Source: Tragulus kanchil
Taxonomy: Eukaryota; Chordata; Mammalia; Artiodactyla; Tragulidae
Length of the DNA stretch: 64,000 nucleotides
Assembly (NCBI GenBank): GCA_022376925.1
Contig: JAIOJX010000005.1
Location: forward strand, 9,948,501-10,012,500
Direction of reading: 5' to 3'
The notes below the pieces were generated by a model. It searched no databases. It saw nothing but the letters and a program-made list of their open reading frames with translations, and was not told where the DNA came from. The position numbers and the translations under genes are program-made. Below, piece after piece: positions 11,457 through 23,082 of this stretch (positions are counted from its first letter, which is position 1; every line of letters starts with the position of its first letter).

Positions 11457-12248
11457 ATGTAGCTACACAGATTTCATGGATGGGGCTATTCAAATAGTAA
11501 AAATTAGCGACCATCATAATATACAAGAAGAGTGGTTAACTACATACAACTGGTACAAAAGAAAACGAAGCAAATATTTGAAATAAGAGAAAGATTTTCA
11601 AGAGGTATGATCAAGGCTAAAGCATCAGGTTGCAGAGCTATATGAGCACAAGTTCTTTTTAAGAAGAAACAATGCATGGACAGAAAAGGAGAGGATGTCT
11701 GTGTTATCTAAGTGATTGAGTGGTGATTTCTTCTGTCTTGTTTGTAGTTGTCTGTTATTTCCTAGCTTTCTACAATGAAAAGGATTGCTTTAGCAATAAG
11801 GAAAATAAAAGCTGTTATTGATCATTAGATTCTTTCACATGAAGAAAGGAAACCCCCTCCTAGTGCAAGAACAGCATATATTCCACACCGAGGCAGGCAC
11901 CTCTCCCCAGTCTCAGCACTTTGACCTGAGTAACCTTGATGGAAACCCCAGTTTTTCTCCACACAGTAGGCCTGGTAGTCATTGTCTATTAATCCAAGCT
12001 GGCATGAGACACAAAACCTATGGGCCAACTCCACTCAAAACAAAACCCCAAAAAATGATATTCTTACGTCAGTCTTTAAGGGCACATTTAAAATATACTT
12101 CCAGCTTTAAAATGTTGGTGGATAATAAAATTGTATAGCATTTCAGGAGGGCTATTCATCAATATACCTCAAAACCAATTTGTACTGACTTTGATCTAGC
12201 AATTCCATTCTTGGAAATTTATTCTAGTGTAATAAGAATGTAGCTACA

Positions 12249-12554
12249 GGGCTTCCTGGTGGTCCAGTGGGTAAGGATACCGCCTTGCAGTGCAAGGCGC
12301 TGGTTCGATCCCTAGCCTGAGAAGATCCCACGTGCCGAAGTGGCTGGACCGATGTGTCCAATGACCGAGCCGGAACTCGGGAGCGCATATGCCCAGAGCT
12401 GGCGCTCTGCGACAGACGCCACTGCGATGGGAGGCCCACATGGGCCGAATAGCAAAGATGGATGAAAAATAAATAAATGAAAGACCAGTAGAAGTGGCCG
12501 CCCACCCCTCTCCCTCCCAACCTGCCCCCCACCAAAGAAACCATTAAAAAAAAA
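12249..12554 (+). mobile_element. young CHR-like SINE (second copy)
   Basis: Duplicate of 11142-11456 with the same target duplication (12238-12248 and 12555-12565) and several small deletions. Confidence 0.88.
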
Positions 12555-13206
12555 ATGTAGCTACACAGATTTCATGGATGGGGCTATTCAAATAGTAAAA
12601 ATTAGCGACCATCATAATATACAAGAAGAGTGGTTAACTACATACAACTGGTACAAAAGAAAACGAAGCAAATATTTGAAATAAGAGAAAGATTTTCAAG
12701 AGGTATGATCAAGGCTAAAGCATCAGGTTGCAGAGCTATATGAGCACAAGTTCTTTTTAAGAAGAAACAATGCATGGACAGAAAAGGAGAGGATGTCTGT
12801 GTTATCTAAGTGATTGAGTGGTGATTTCTTCTGTCTTGTTTGTAGTTGTCTGTTATTTCCTAGCTTTCTACAATGAAAAGGATTGCTTTAGCAATAAGGA
12901 AAATAAAAGCTGTTATTGATCATTAGATTCTTTCACATGAAGAAAGGAAACCCCCTCCTAGTGCAAGAACAGCATATATTCCACACCGAGGCAGGCACCT
13001 CTCCCCAGTCTCAGCACTTTGACCTGAGTAACCTTGATGGAAACCCCAGTTTTTCTCCACACAGTAGGCCTGGTAGTCATTGTCTATTAATCCAAGCTGG
13101 CATGAGACACAAAACCTATGGGCCAACTCCACTCAAAACAAAACCAAACTGTTCCCAAAAATTGAGATTTATCTTCTTTACATTCCATTTTTTGTACATT
13201 GGAATT

Positions 13207-13452
13207 TTTTTGGCCTCTCTTACTGGTTTTCTATTTATTTATTTTCATCATTATTCCTTAGCCTGTGTGGGCCTCCCATTACAGTGGCCTCTCCTGCTGC
13301 AGAGCACCGGCTCTGGGCGCATACTGGCTTGTAATTGGACACACCAGTCCAGCTGCTCTGCGACACGTGGGGTCTTGCCCAGCTAGGGATCAAACCGGTG
13401 CCCCTTGCACTGCAAAGTGGACTCTTGACCCACTGGGCCACCAGGGAAGCCC
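13207..13452 (-). mobile_element. young CHR-like SINE, reverse strand
   Basis: Reverse complement layout: T-rich start, 'ggcctcccattacagtggcc', 'gagcaccggctctgggcgc', 'gtccagctgctctgcgacac' and terminal 'ccaccagggaagccc'. Similar 'tacattgg' and 'tacaatag' sequences flank it. It is about 40 bp shorter than its relatives around the hairpin. Confidence 0.85.
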
Positions 13453-13611
13453 TATACAATAGGATGTTTTAATTTCTCATTTGTAAAAACTTTATTGCCA
13501 GGGAATTAATATAGATGAATCAAATGGTAGATGTGAGGACAGATGTCTTTCTTGGTGAAAAAAAAAAAAAAAGATGTTTATAATACACTTGTTTTTACAA
13601 GATAAGATACA

Positions 13612-13943
13612 GGGCTTCCCTGGTGGTCCAGTGGGTAAGGACACTGCCTTGCAGTGCAAGGGGAGCCGGTTCGATCCCTGGCCTGGGAAGATCCCACGTG
13701 CCGCAGAGTGGCCGGACTTATGTGTCCAATTACCGAGACGGAGTTCTGGAGCGCATGCGCCCAGAGCCGGCGCTCTGCAACGACAGACGCCACCACAATG
13801 GGAGGCCCACAGGAGCCAAAAAGAACAAAGATGGATGAACATAGAGAAATGAAAGACCAATAGAAGTGGCCCGCCCGCTCCCCTCCCTCCCCAACCCGAC
13901 CCCCGCCCAAAAATAAATAATAAAATAAAAAAATTTTTTAAAA
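13612..13943 (+). mobile_element. young CHR-like SINE with perfect TSD
   Basis: The 13-bp target duplication 'aagataagataca' is at 13599-13611 and 13944-13956. The body is full length, with the hairpin intact except for 'gttctgg', a CT-rich stretch and an A-rich tail. Confidence 0.93.
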
Positions 13944-14349
13944 AAGATAAGATACAGATAGAAAAGCCTATGGATTAGAACTTTTCTTCCATTACCCCCA
14001 AATAATAAAGTTTATCAAACATTCTCTTTCATGGATAGAAAGCAATATGATTTGATTATTCTTCTGACTAATGGTAAGAATATCTTAAAATAATTCTTAT
14101 TTTCTTGGTATTCAAGTCTAAGACCTCACCCATGGGAAAAAAAAGTGGGCTGGGGCCCCTATGCTAAAAGATGAAAATATGAAATAAGTGAACTAATTAA
14201 TCAAAACCTGTGTCTAAACAGCCTACTTCTGTTGCACGGCTAGTCACATTTGCTCCTCAAGAATTCTACTAAGTCTTGTATAGATTTTGTTTTGAAGGGT
14301 ATGAACCAGAACTGGTCAGATGAAATCTGTGTTAAAAATGAAATGTTCT

Positions 14350-14680
14350 GGACTTCCTCTGGTGGTCCAGTGGGTAAGGACACTGCCTTGCAGTGCAAAG
14401 GGTGCCGGTTTGATCCCTGGCCTGGGAAGATCCCACGTGCCGCAGAGCGGCTGGACCGATGTGTCCAATTACCAAGCCGGAGCTCTGGAGCGCATGCGCC
14501 CAGAGCCGACTCTCTGCAACGACAGACGCCACCGCGATGGGAGGCCCACACGGGCCAAAGAACAAAGACGGATGAAAATGGAGAAATGAAAGACCAATAG
14601 AAGTGGCCCGCCCGCTTCCCTCCCTCCCCAACCCCAAAATAAATAAATAAATAAATCTTTAAAAAAAAAAAAAAAGAAAA
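14350..14680 (+). mobile_element. young CHR-like SINE with perfect 16-bp TSD
   Basis: Target duplication 'aaaaatgaaatgttct' at 14334-14349 and 14681-14696. The hairpin at 14482-14506 is intact. The tail holds (AAAT)n then poly-A. Confidence 0.93.
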
Positions 14681-15248
14681 AAAAATGAAATGTTCTCTCA
14701 AATTGTTTTTTTTGCAAAGTGCACACATTTCAAAATCTAGGTATTTTTTAAATTCGTTTTTTCTCAACAGTATTTTTAAAAGGTCAAATTGCTCCCTAAT
14801 TTATGACAATTTAGTCTTGCTCCTGCATTATTAATTTCCCTGAAATAATTCATATTGTTCTTCTCAAAGACCTGCCACCCTGTGTCCCCAGGCATTTATA
14901 AAAATGCTGTCACTGAATTTCGTGTATGACAGAATTTGTGTGACACCCTTTCAGGCTTCAAGAAGCAGAAATGCACTTGGCTTCTCTCAGTGGGTGAAGA
15001 TTCTAGTAACGATCCCTGTCAGCAGCTGCAGAACTGGAAGCCTGTTTCCTCTGCCAGGAGGTGACCATGGCTTGAATTCCAACCTCTTCTCCAGAGTAAC
15101 TGCCCTGGAGTGCCCTGCTTATTCCTGTGTGGTCCACTCCGCTTCCGTCACTAAATGCATCTTCTTCTCCTCTTCACCTACTTCCTTGCTATCTCCCTTG
15201 GTATATTGTTTCCTGTTACAGCTTTTTTCCTTCGCTTGCCCTTTTCCT

Positions 15249-15304
15249 AGCTCAGCTGGTAAAGAACCCATCTGCAATGCAGGAGGCCTCGGTCTGATTC
15301 CTTT
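15249..15304 (+). mobile_element. Bov-tA fragment cut by junction
   Basis: 'agctcagctggtaaagaacc' and 'gcaatgcaggaggcctcgg' match 16436-16489, then stop at the junction of duplication F. Confidence 0.75.
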
Positions 15305-15505
15305 GGGCTGGGGCCCCTATGCTAAAAGATGAAAATATGAAATAAGTGAACTAATTAATCAAAACCTGTGTCTAAACAGCCTACTTCTGTTGCGGCTAGT
15401 CACATTTGCTCCTCAAGAATTCTACTAAGTCTTGTATAGATTTTGTTTTGAAGGGTATGAACCAGAACTGGTCAGATGAAATCTGTGTTAAAAATGAAAT
15501 GTTCT

Positions 15506-15830
15506 GGACTTCCTCTGGTGGTCCAGTGGGTAAGGACACTGCCTTGCAGTGCAAAGGGTGCCGGTTTGATCCCTGGCCTGGGAAGATCCCACGTGCCGCA
15601 GAGCGGCTGGACCGATGTGTCCAATTACCAAGCCGGAGCTCTGGAGCGCATGCGCCCAGAGCCGACTCTCTGCAACGACAGACGCCACCGCGATGGGAGG
15701 CCCACACGGGCCAAAGAACAAAGACGGATGAAAATGGAGAAATGAAAGACCAATAGAAGTGGCCCGCCCGCTTCCCTCCCTCCCCAACCCCAAAATAAAT
15801 AAATAAATAAATTAAAAAAAAAAAAAGAAA
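15506..15830 (+). mobile_element. young CHR-like SINE (second copy)
   Basis: Duplicate of 14350-14680 with a shorter tail; the same target duplication flanks it. Confidence 0.88.
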
Positions 15831-16422
15831 AAAAATGAAATGTTCTCTCAAATTGTTTTTTTTGCAAAGTGCACACATTTCAAAATCTAGGTATTTTTTA
15901 AATTCGTTTTTTCTCAACAGTATTTTTAAAAGGTCAAATTGCTCCCTAATTTATGACAATTTAGTCTTGCTCCTGCATTATTAATTTCCCTGAAATAATT
16001 CATATTGTTCTTCTCAAAGACCTGCCACCCTGTGTCCCCAGGCATTTATAAAAATGCTGTCACTGAATTTCGTGTATGACAGAATTTGTGTGACACCCTT
16101 TCAGGCTTCAAGAAGCAGAAATGCACTTGGCTTCTCTCAGTGGGTGAAGATTCTAGTAACGATCCCTGTCAGCAGCTGCAGAACTGGAAGCCTGTTTCCT
16201 CTGCCAGGAGGTGACCATGGCTTGAATTCCAACCTCTTCTCCAGAGTAACTGCCCTGGAGTGCCCTGCTTATTCCTGTGTGGTCCACTCCGCTTCCGTCA
16301 CTAAATGCATCTTCTTCTCCCTCTTCACCTACTTCCTTGCTATCTCCCTTGGTATATTGTTTCCCTGTTACAGCTTTAGTTTACTTCCTAATTACTCTGT
16401 TTCTTTGCTCCTATCCCATTTA

Positions 16423-16540
16423 GGGCTTCCCTGGTAGCTCAGCTGGTAAAGAACCCATCTGCAATGCAGGAGGCCTCGGTCTGATTCCTGGGATAGGAAG
16501 ATCTGCTTGGAAAAGGGACAGGCTGCCCACTCCAATGTTC
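16423..16540 (+). mobile_element. Bov-tA SINE, 3' truncated
   Basis: 'gggcttccctggtagctcag' start, tRNA-like body and 'gcccactccaatgttctc'. It is immediately followed by a second element in the same orientation. Confidence 0.85.
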
Positions 16541-16542
16541 TC

Positions 16543-16748
16543 TGGCTTCCCTGGTAGCTCAGATGGTAAAGAATCTGTCCACAATGCAGGAGACCTGGGT
16601 TTGACCCCTGGGTTGGGAAGATCCCCTGGAGGAGGGCACAGTGCCGGCTCCAGTATTCTTGCCTGGAGAATCCCCATGGACAGAAGAGCCTGGCGGGATA
16701 CCGTCCATGGGGTACTGAAGAGTTAGACATGACTGAGTGACTCAGCTC
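16543..16748 (+). mobile_element. Bov-tA SINE
   Basis: Full tRNA-Glu-derived head plus BOV-A body ('ccagtattcttgcctggag'), ending 'agacatgactgagtgactc'. Tandem with the preceding element. Confidence 0.9.
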
Positions 16749-16755
16749 ACACATC

Positions 16756-18938
16756 CCACTCTATTTCACGTGCCTTCTCTCTGTGCATCTCACTTGAATT
16801 CCTCAAGTAGGAGTATGTTTGGTTGTCCAGTCACCCTCAGTGGCAGGCAGAGCACCCCTGGGAAGTGCAGGCTTCTGAGATTGCCGCCCAGACTATAAAC
16901 AGTCGGCTCTGTGTCCAGCTGTCCGTCTTCTTACCTACTAGGTGCTTCTCTGCCGAAGAAACGCCTCTGAAATGACTGCGGACTCAGCAAGACTGCTTCC
17001 ATAGAATGTCTGGGACAAGAGTGATTTCCTAGGTCCTTTTGTGAGCTGTGTCCTGATGGGAAGATGCCCCATCACTGGTTTTACTGTCAATTTTGGGTTC
17101 CATGAGGGAACTCTCGAAATCATAGGAGGAAAGAAGGGGAATAGCTGGAGACAAAGCTGAAAAAAATGTACTGGTTGAGTTTGCCTGGTCCCATAGGTCT
17201 TTCAAGTAGATGCATGGCAAGATCTCACCCAGAATTTATTTAAAACCATTACATAAAATGCATCCCTGATTATATAAGGCTACATTAGAGAACAGAGCTT
17301 CATGACTGAAAAACACTGGGAGGTTTTAATAACTGGACTTGTTTACAGGTCACCTGTTTTTCTTATGGGAAGCATTCTCTGTCATGACATGAATAGTGGT
17401 TAAAGGATGTATACAAATGCAAAAGGTGTTGAGTTATACAGTTAAGATGAATGTACTTGATGCATTTTATGTTTGCTAGCCTTCAATTTGGAAGGATAGC
17501 ACATAATTTATTTCTGACTTCTCATGCCTCTCTGGGCCAAACTGTCTGCAGTCTGGGGCTCTAGACTCCATACGCCCCTCACTGTCCTCTCTTCCTATCA
17601 TCCTACCCTATATCGGTCCTTCTCTGTGTATCCCTGGTCTGGTTTTGACTCTATGGGTCCCCTTGTTTAAATGAGCCATGAGCCTGTCTCTTTCTGCCTA
17701 CTTAGCAGTGCCCTTTCTGAGGGCAGGTGCCACCTTTCATTTGTTATTTAGGTTTCCATGGCAGCCAGTTCAGGACTTAACGCATGGAAGGCTTTCATTA
17801 AGACCAGACTGAGAAAATGCCAGAACTGCAAGGAAGTAGAGATCCACTCTATTTCACGTGCCTTCTCTCTGTGCATCTCACTTGAATTCCTCAAGTAGGA
17901 GTATGTTTGGTTGTCCAGTCACCCTCAGTGGCAGGCAGAGCACCCCTGGGAAGTGCAGGCTTCTGAGATTGCCGCCCAGACTATAAACAGTCGGCTCTGT
18001 GTCCAGCTGTCCGTCTTCTTACCTACTAGGTGCTTCTCTGCCGAAGAAACGCCTCTGAAATGACTGCGGACTCAGCAAGACTGCTTCCATAGAATGTCTG
18101 GGACAAGAGTGATTTCCTAGGTCCTTTTGTGAGCTGTGTCCTTGTGGGAAGATGCCCCATCACTGGTTTTACTGTCAATTTTGGGTTCCATGAGGAACTC
18201 TGAAATCATAGGAGGAAAGAAGGGGAATAGCTGGAGACAAAGCTGAAAAAAATGTACTGGTTGAGTTTGCCTGGTCCCATAGGTCTTTCAAGTAGATGCA
18301 TGGCAAGATCTCACCCAGAATTTATTTAAAACCATTACATAAAATGCATCCCTGATTATATAAGGCTACATTAGAGAACAGAGCTTCATGACTGAAAAAC
18401 ACTGGGAGGTTTTAATAACTGGACTTGTTTACAGGTCACCTGTTTTTCTTATGGGAAGCATTCTCTGTCATGACATGAATAGTGGTTAAAGGATGTATAC
18501 AAATGCAAAAGGTGTTGAGTTATACAGTTAAGATGAATGTACTTGATGCATTTTATGTTTGCTAGCCTTCAATTTGGAAGGATAGCACATAATTTATTTC
18601 TGACTTCTCATGCCTCTCTGGGCCAAACTGTCTGCAGTCTGGGGCTCTAGACTCCATACGCCCCTCACTGTCCTCTCTTCCTATCATCCTACCCTATATC
18701 GGTCCTTCTCTGTGTATCCCTGGTCTGGTTTTGACTCTATGGGTCCCCTTGTTTAAATGAGCCATGAGCCTGTCTCTTTCTGCCTACTTAGCAGTGCCCT
18801 TTCTGAGGGCAGGTGCCACCTTTCATTTGTTATTTAGGTTTCCATGGCAGCCAGTTCAGGACTTAACGCATGGAAGGCTTTCATTAAGACCAGACTGAGT
18901 CAGAAAATGCCAGAACTGCAAGGGAAGTAGAGATCCAC
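16756..18938. repeat. tandem duplication G (16756-17843 / 17844-18938)
   Basis: The period is 1,088 bp. The first copy lacks 'tca' in 'gactgagtcagaaaatgcc' close to its end and has a few other small differences (for example 'gagggaactctcgaaatc' versus 'gaggaactctgaaatc'). No gene or repeat family is recognised inside it. Confidence 0.93.
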
Positions 18939-19247
18939 GGCCCTCCCTTTTATTCTGAAAGACAAAGCTGGTCTGCAGTGTGTGGGGGGAACAGATGAGC
19001 GATCACTAACTTTTTTAAATTAATAAACATTGTATAATTTTTATTTTTTCACATATGCACACAAGCAAAAAGTAACCATTTTAAAGTAGACAATTCAGTA
19101 GCATGTAGTATACTGCCCATGCTCTGCAGACAACACCTCTGTCTAGTTCCAGACCATTTTCATGGACTCAGAAAGAAATCCTGTGCCCCTTAAGCAGTCC
19201 CCCTTCCCTCAACAGCTACTGTTCTGATTCCTGTGTCTAAGTGGAAG

Positions 19248-19372
19248 TGTTAGTTGTGGACTGTAGCCCACCAGGCTCCTCTGTCCATGGGATTTTCCAG
19301 GTGAGAATACTGAAGTTTGTTGCCATTTCCTCCTCTAGGGGATCTTCCCTGCCCAGGGATCAAACCTGGGTC
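19248..19372 (-). mobile_element. BOV-A SINE fragment
   Basis: Reverse-strand body: 'ggactgtagcccaccaggct', 'tccatgggattttccagg' and 'gatcaaacctgggtcc'. No clear target duplication. Confidence 0.8.
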
Positions 19373-19495
19373 CTTTCTCTATGGCTTTGCCTCTTCTGAA
19401 CATTTCATATAATCATACAATATGTGACTTTTTGTGCCTGACCTCTTTCATTTAGTGTAATGGTTTCAGGTTTCATCCGCAAGGTATCAGTGCCT

Positions 19496-19860
19496 CATTC
19501 CTTTTCTGGCTAAAGTGCTACCATTGTTGAGCCCTAACAAAACTCTCAACGCTGTGTCAGCTGCTTTCCACGTGTAATCTGATGGAATCCTTGTAACAAC
19601 CCTGCAACACCAGATACCAGGGTTCAATGGGATACACAGTCCATGGGATCACAAAAAATTGGACATGATTGAGCAACGAGCACTGTAACAGCCCTAAAAT
19701 ATAGGTATTATTATCCCTATCTTACAGATATGGAAGCTAAAGTTCAAAGAAGTATCTAGCCCACATTTATAAAGCAAACAAGCCAACCAACAAGGTCTAG
19801 GACCCAACTTCCTGACCCGAAGCACAGAGATGCTTCACTACCCCAAGCTGTCTCTTCTGC
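19496..19860 (+). mobile_element. MIR SINE split by BOV-A
   Basis: MIR-like core ('tgtcagctgctttccacgtg', 'ggaatccttgtaacaaccct'), then an inserted BOV-A piece, then the MIR second half ('attattatccctatcttaca', 'gatatggaagctaaagttca'). MIR is ancient; the interruption is younger. Confidence 0.75.
19611..19690 (+). mobile_element. BOV-A fragment inserted in MIR
   Basis: 'cagtccatgggatcacaaaa' and 'ggacatgattgagcaacgag'. The repeated 'tgtaacaaccct' / 'tgtaacagccct' on the two sides is a plausible 12-bp target duplication. Confidence 0.75.
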
Positions 19861-20327
19861 CAGCTCCTGAATGTCTGTAGCTCGTCCAGCCAGGGTTATG
19901 CTGACATGAACGATGCAGCCCGTGTTGCAGCCAGTTCAGGACTTAACGCATGGAAGGCTTTCATTAAGACCAGACTGAGTCAGAAAATGCCAGAACTGCA
20001 AGGAAGTAGAGATCCACGGCCCTCCCTTTTATTCTGAAAGACAAAGCTGGTCTGCAGTGTGTGGGGGGAACAGATGAGCGATCACTAACTTTTTTAAATT
20101 AATAAACATTGTATAATTTTTATTTTTTCACATATGCACACAAGCAAAAAGTAACCATTTTAAAGTAGACAATTCAGTAGCATGTAGTATACTGCCCATG
20201 CTCTGCAGACAACACCTCTGTCTAGTTCCAGACCATTTTCATGGACTCAGAAAGAAATCCTGTGCCCCTTAAGCAGTCCCCCTTCCCTCAACAGCTACTG
20301 TTCTGATTCCTGTGTCTAAGTGGAAGT

Positions 20328-20453
20328 GTTAGTTGTGGACTGTAGCCCACCAGGCTCCTCTGTCCATGGGATTTTCCAGGTGAGAATACTGAAGTTTGTT
20401 GCCATTTCCTCCTCTAGGGGATCTTCCCTGCCCAGGGATCAAACCTGGGTCCT
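20328..20453 (-). mobile_element. BOV-A fragment (second copy)
   Basis: Duplicate of 19248-19372. Confidence 0.8.
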
Positions 20454-20576
20454 TTCTCTATGGCTTTGCCTCTTCTGAACATTTCATATAATCATACAAT
20501 ATGTGACTTTTTGTGCCTGACCTCTTTCATTTAGTGTAATGGTTTCAGGTTTCATCCGCAAGGTATCAGTGCCTCA

Positions 20577-20940
20577 TTCCTTTTTCTGGCTAAAGTGCTA
20601 CCATTGTTGAGCCCTAACAAAACTCTCAACGCTGTGTCAGCTGCTTTCCACGTGTAATCTGATGGAATCCTTGTAACAACCCTGCAACACCAGATACCAG
20701 GGTTCAATGGGATACACAGTCCATGGGATCACAAAAAATTGGACATGATTGAGCAACGAGCACTGTAACAGCCCTAAAATATAGGTATTATTATCCCTAT
20801 CTTACAGATATGGAAGCTAAAGTTCAAAGAAGTATCTAGCCCACATTTATAAAGCAAACAAGCCAACCAACAAGGTCTAGGACCCAACTTCCTGACCCGA
20901 AGCACAGAGATGCTTCACTACCCCAAGCTGTCTCTTCTGC
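20577..20940 (+). mobile_element. MIR split by BOV-A (second copy)
   Basis: Duplicate of 19496-19860, with the nested BOV-A piece at 20691-20770. Confidence 0.75.
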
Positions 20941-20976
20941 CAGCTCCTGAATGTCTGTAGCTCGTCCAGCCAGGGT

Positions 20977-21960
20977 ATCTATAAGATCCTTTCTTCACAT
21001 CCATATCTGTCTCTCCATCACCTGCTGACATGAACGATGCAGCCCCGTGTTGCAGAGTGGGCTACACAGACCCTAGCTTATTGTTTCACTTGTTTGAAAT
21101 CACATGCATTATGTCTCACTATAGACACTGAAAAGATTACAGAAATTCTCGTAGCCTTCCAGTGATGGGTCATTGGAGTTTTGTCCAATTGAAGCCTAAA
21201 GCAGTTGCCCAGCATTACCTGGTGACCATCAGAGAAGCATGTCTTTTCAAGGTTTGTTTAAAACTCTTGGAAAGGGATTTACTGGGATGCTTTAAATATG
21301 TATGAGCTTTACCAAAGTAGCGGCAGCAGAGGTGGATTTTAATAATTCATTCATTAGGTCAATTTATTTCTCTAATTGGTTGTGAAGCTTTGTCAACTAG
21401 GAAATATTAAAAACAATTACACATATTTTTAAAATGTAAAACTTGGTGGACTTTGGGTATTGACAGTGCATAGAGAGATGAAGATAGGAGGGCTCTGATT
21501 ATTTTGTTAAATAAATGTTTGAATATTTATGAATTGCACTTCAATGAAACTTGTTTTTATTTTTATAGACATGGGTTGTCTATATTTGTTCTGGGATACG
21601 TGGTTCCAAACACAAGTTCTGAGAACTGAAGGATGGTATTCTGAAGCATAGGGTCATGAACCAGCTTTATATTTCATTTTACTTCTGGCTATAGAGTTCC
21701 TCTGCTAATAACTATACAAAGTATACAGTATGGATAGCTATAGGTTCTAGTCTGTATAGTAGATCTCTAGAACTTATGTATCTTCCTTATCTTGTATAAT
21801 TGAAGCTTTGTGTCCTTATTCAGCTCTGGAAAGGGGACTGATTTGAGAGCTATTGGCTTTGGGTTTTTTTTGTACTGTTCAGGCTTGGACTAGTTTTGTG
21901 TGAAACTTTCCCCTCTCAAGTTTCCAACCTATGAGTCTTACAGTCTTATGAGTCTTACTT
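20977..21960. other. single-copy AT-rich DNA
   Basis: No repeat or gene recognised beyond the short 21023-21055 match to the end of duplication H. Confidence 0.5.
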
Positions 21961-22152
21961 GGGCTTCCCAAGTAGCACAGAGGTAAAGAATCTGCCTGCC
22001 AATGCAGGAGACCCAGGTTCAATCCCTGGGTTGGGAAGATCCCCTGGAGGACACATGCCACCCACTCCAGTATTCTTTCCTGGAGAATCCCATGGACAGA
22101 GGAGCCTGGTGGGTTACAGTCCATGGGGTCACAAAGAGTTGGACACACACAA
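21961..22152 (+). mobile_element. Bov-tA SINE
   Basis: 'gggcttcccaagtagcacag', 'caggttcaatccctgggttg' and 'tcctggagaatcccatggac', ending 'aaagagttggacacacac'. Full-length layout, moderately diverged. Confidence 0.9.
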
Positions 22153-22852
22153 GTTCTTCAAGATCTTTTTTGATTCTGTCATTTTATGTGTTGCCTCCCA
22201 GAGGAGGTTGTCATCCACCAGATGTTCTACAAATGGTGAAAAAAACCATCCTGTGTAGAGTTAGTCAAACTTCTGAAGGGTGTCCCTTGAGACAAATATA
22301 CTTTCATTGTTCCACTTCCGAGCATACTCACCCCCTCCATAAGTGATCCTGAGTTGTTATGGCTGCTTTATGTAACCCAGAGCCCAAATCCGTGGTCCTC
22401 TGTGAGATACCCTCCATTAAGTTCATCTCAAAATACAACACACTTAACATGCATTTAGCACAGTTGCAAATTCCTCTGTGACAAAATGAAAAGATTAATT
22501 TTGAGCTTCAGTACTTTGTGTTTATCCGTCATGGTACCAACTGTCATTGTAATGATACAGTCTCCCATGCAGACAATTAAAAATCATGCTCAAGGAATCT
22601 GTTCTAATTGCCTTGCTTTGAATTATAATTCAATGCAGACACGTCACCCATGCTATAGGAGGGCCACCACGCCTTGTTTGCAGAGTCAGAAAAATTTAAC
22701 AACCTACAGACAGTGTTTTTTCTCTCCAAATCCTCTCAAGGGAAATTTGAAGAGTAGCTTCCAGCAACGACCAGAATTCTTTTGCTCTATTCATATGTTC
22801 CAGGCTGCCTCTCCCTCATGCTGTCCAAGATTCCCTTCTCTATTGAGAACTG

Positions 22853-23073
22853 CTTTGTTGTTGTTGTTTAGTCACTAAGTCATGCTTGACTCTTTTGTGA
22901 CCCCACGGACTGTAGCCTGCCAGCTTCCTCGGTCTGTGGGATTTTCCAGGCAAGAACACTGGAGTGAGTTGCCATTTCCATCTCCAGGGGAATCTTACCT
23001 ACCCAAGGGTCAAGCCTGCGTCTCCTGCATTGGCAGGCAGATTCTTTACCACTGAGCCACCAGGGAAGTACTC
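22853..23073 (-). mobile_element. Bov-tA SINE with 9-bp TSD
   Basis: Reverse strand, beginning with (TTG)n tail and ending 'gagccaccagggaagta'. The target duplication 'tgagaactg' is at 22844-22852 and 23074-23082. Confidence 0.9.
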
Positions 23074-23082
23074 TGAGAACTG

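Larger units (their letters stand above)
10954..13145. repeat. tandem duplication E (10954-12047 / 12059-13145)
   Basis: The period is 1,098-1,105 bp. The second copy has several single-base losses inside the SINE (for example 'gggcttcctgg' for 'gggcttccctgg', and 'gcaaggcgc' for 'gcaaggggcgc'), which look like read errors rather than evolution. Confidence 0.92.
14147..16489. repeat. tandem duplication F (14147-15304 / 15305-16489)
   Basis: The period is about 1,158 bp, rising to 1,187 at the right end. The first copy at 15223-15248 is garbled and about 30 bp shorter than the matching 16375-16435, just before the junction at 15304. A small target-like feature is also lost there: the Bov-tA start is missing its first bases. 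Confidence 0.92.
18847..20976. repeat. tandem duplication H (18847-19926 / 19927-20976)
   Basis: The period is 1,080 bp, chained to duplication G. The segment starting 'gcagccagttcaggac' occurs at 17762, 18847 and 19927. The first copy jumps from 'gtccagccagggt' straight to 'tgctgacatgaacgatgcag', skipping about 50 bp present at 20977-21022, and then hits the junction. Confidence 0.93.

Noticed and set aside
14240..14767. The longest open frames (about 175 codons, minus strand) and their duplicates at 15396-15917
   Set aside because: They run through the reverse strand of the young SINE. The same phrases recur at every copy of the element on both strands, so they are repeat translations.
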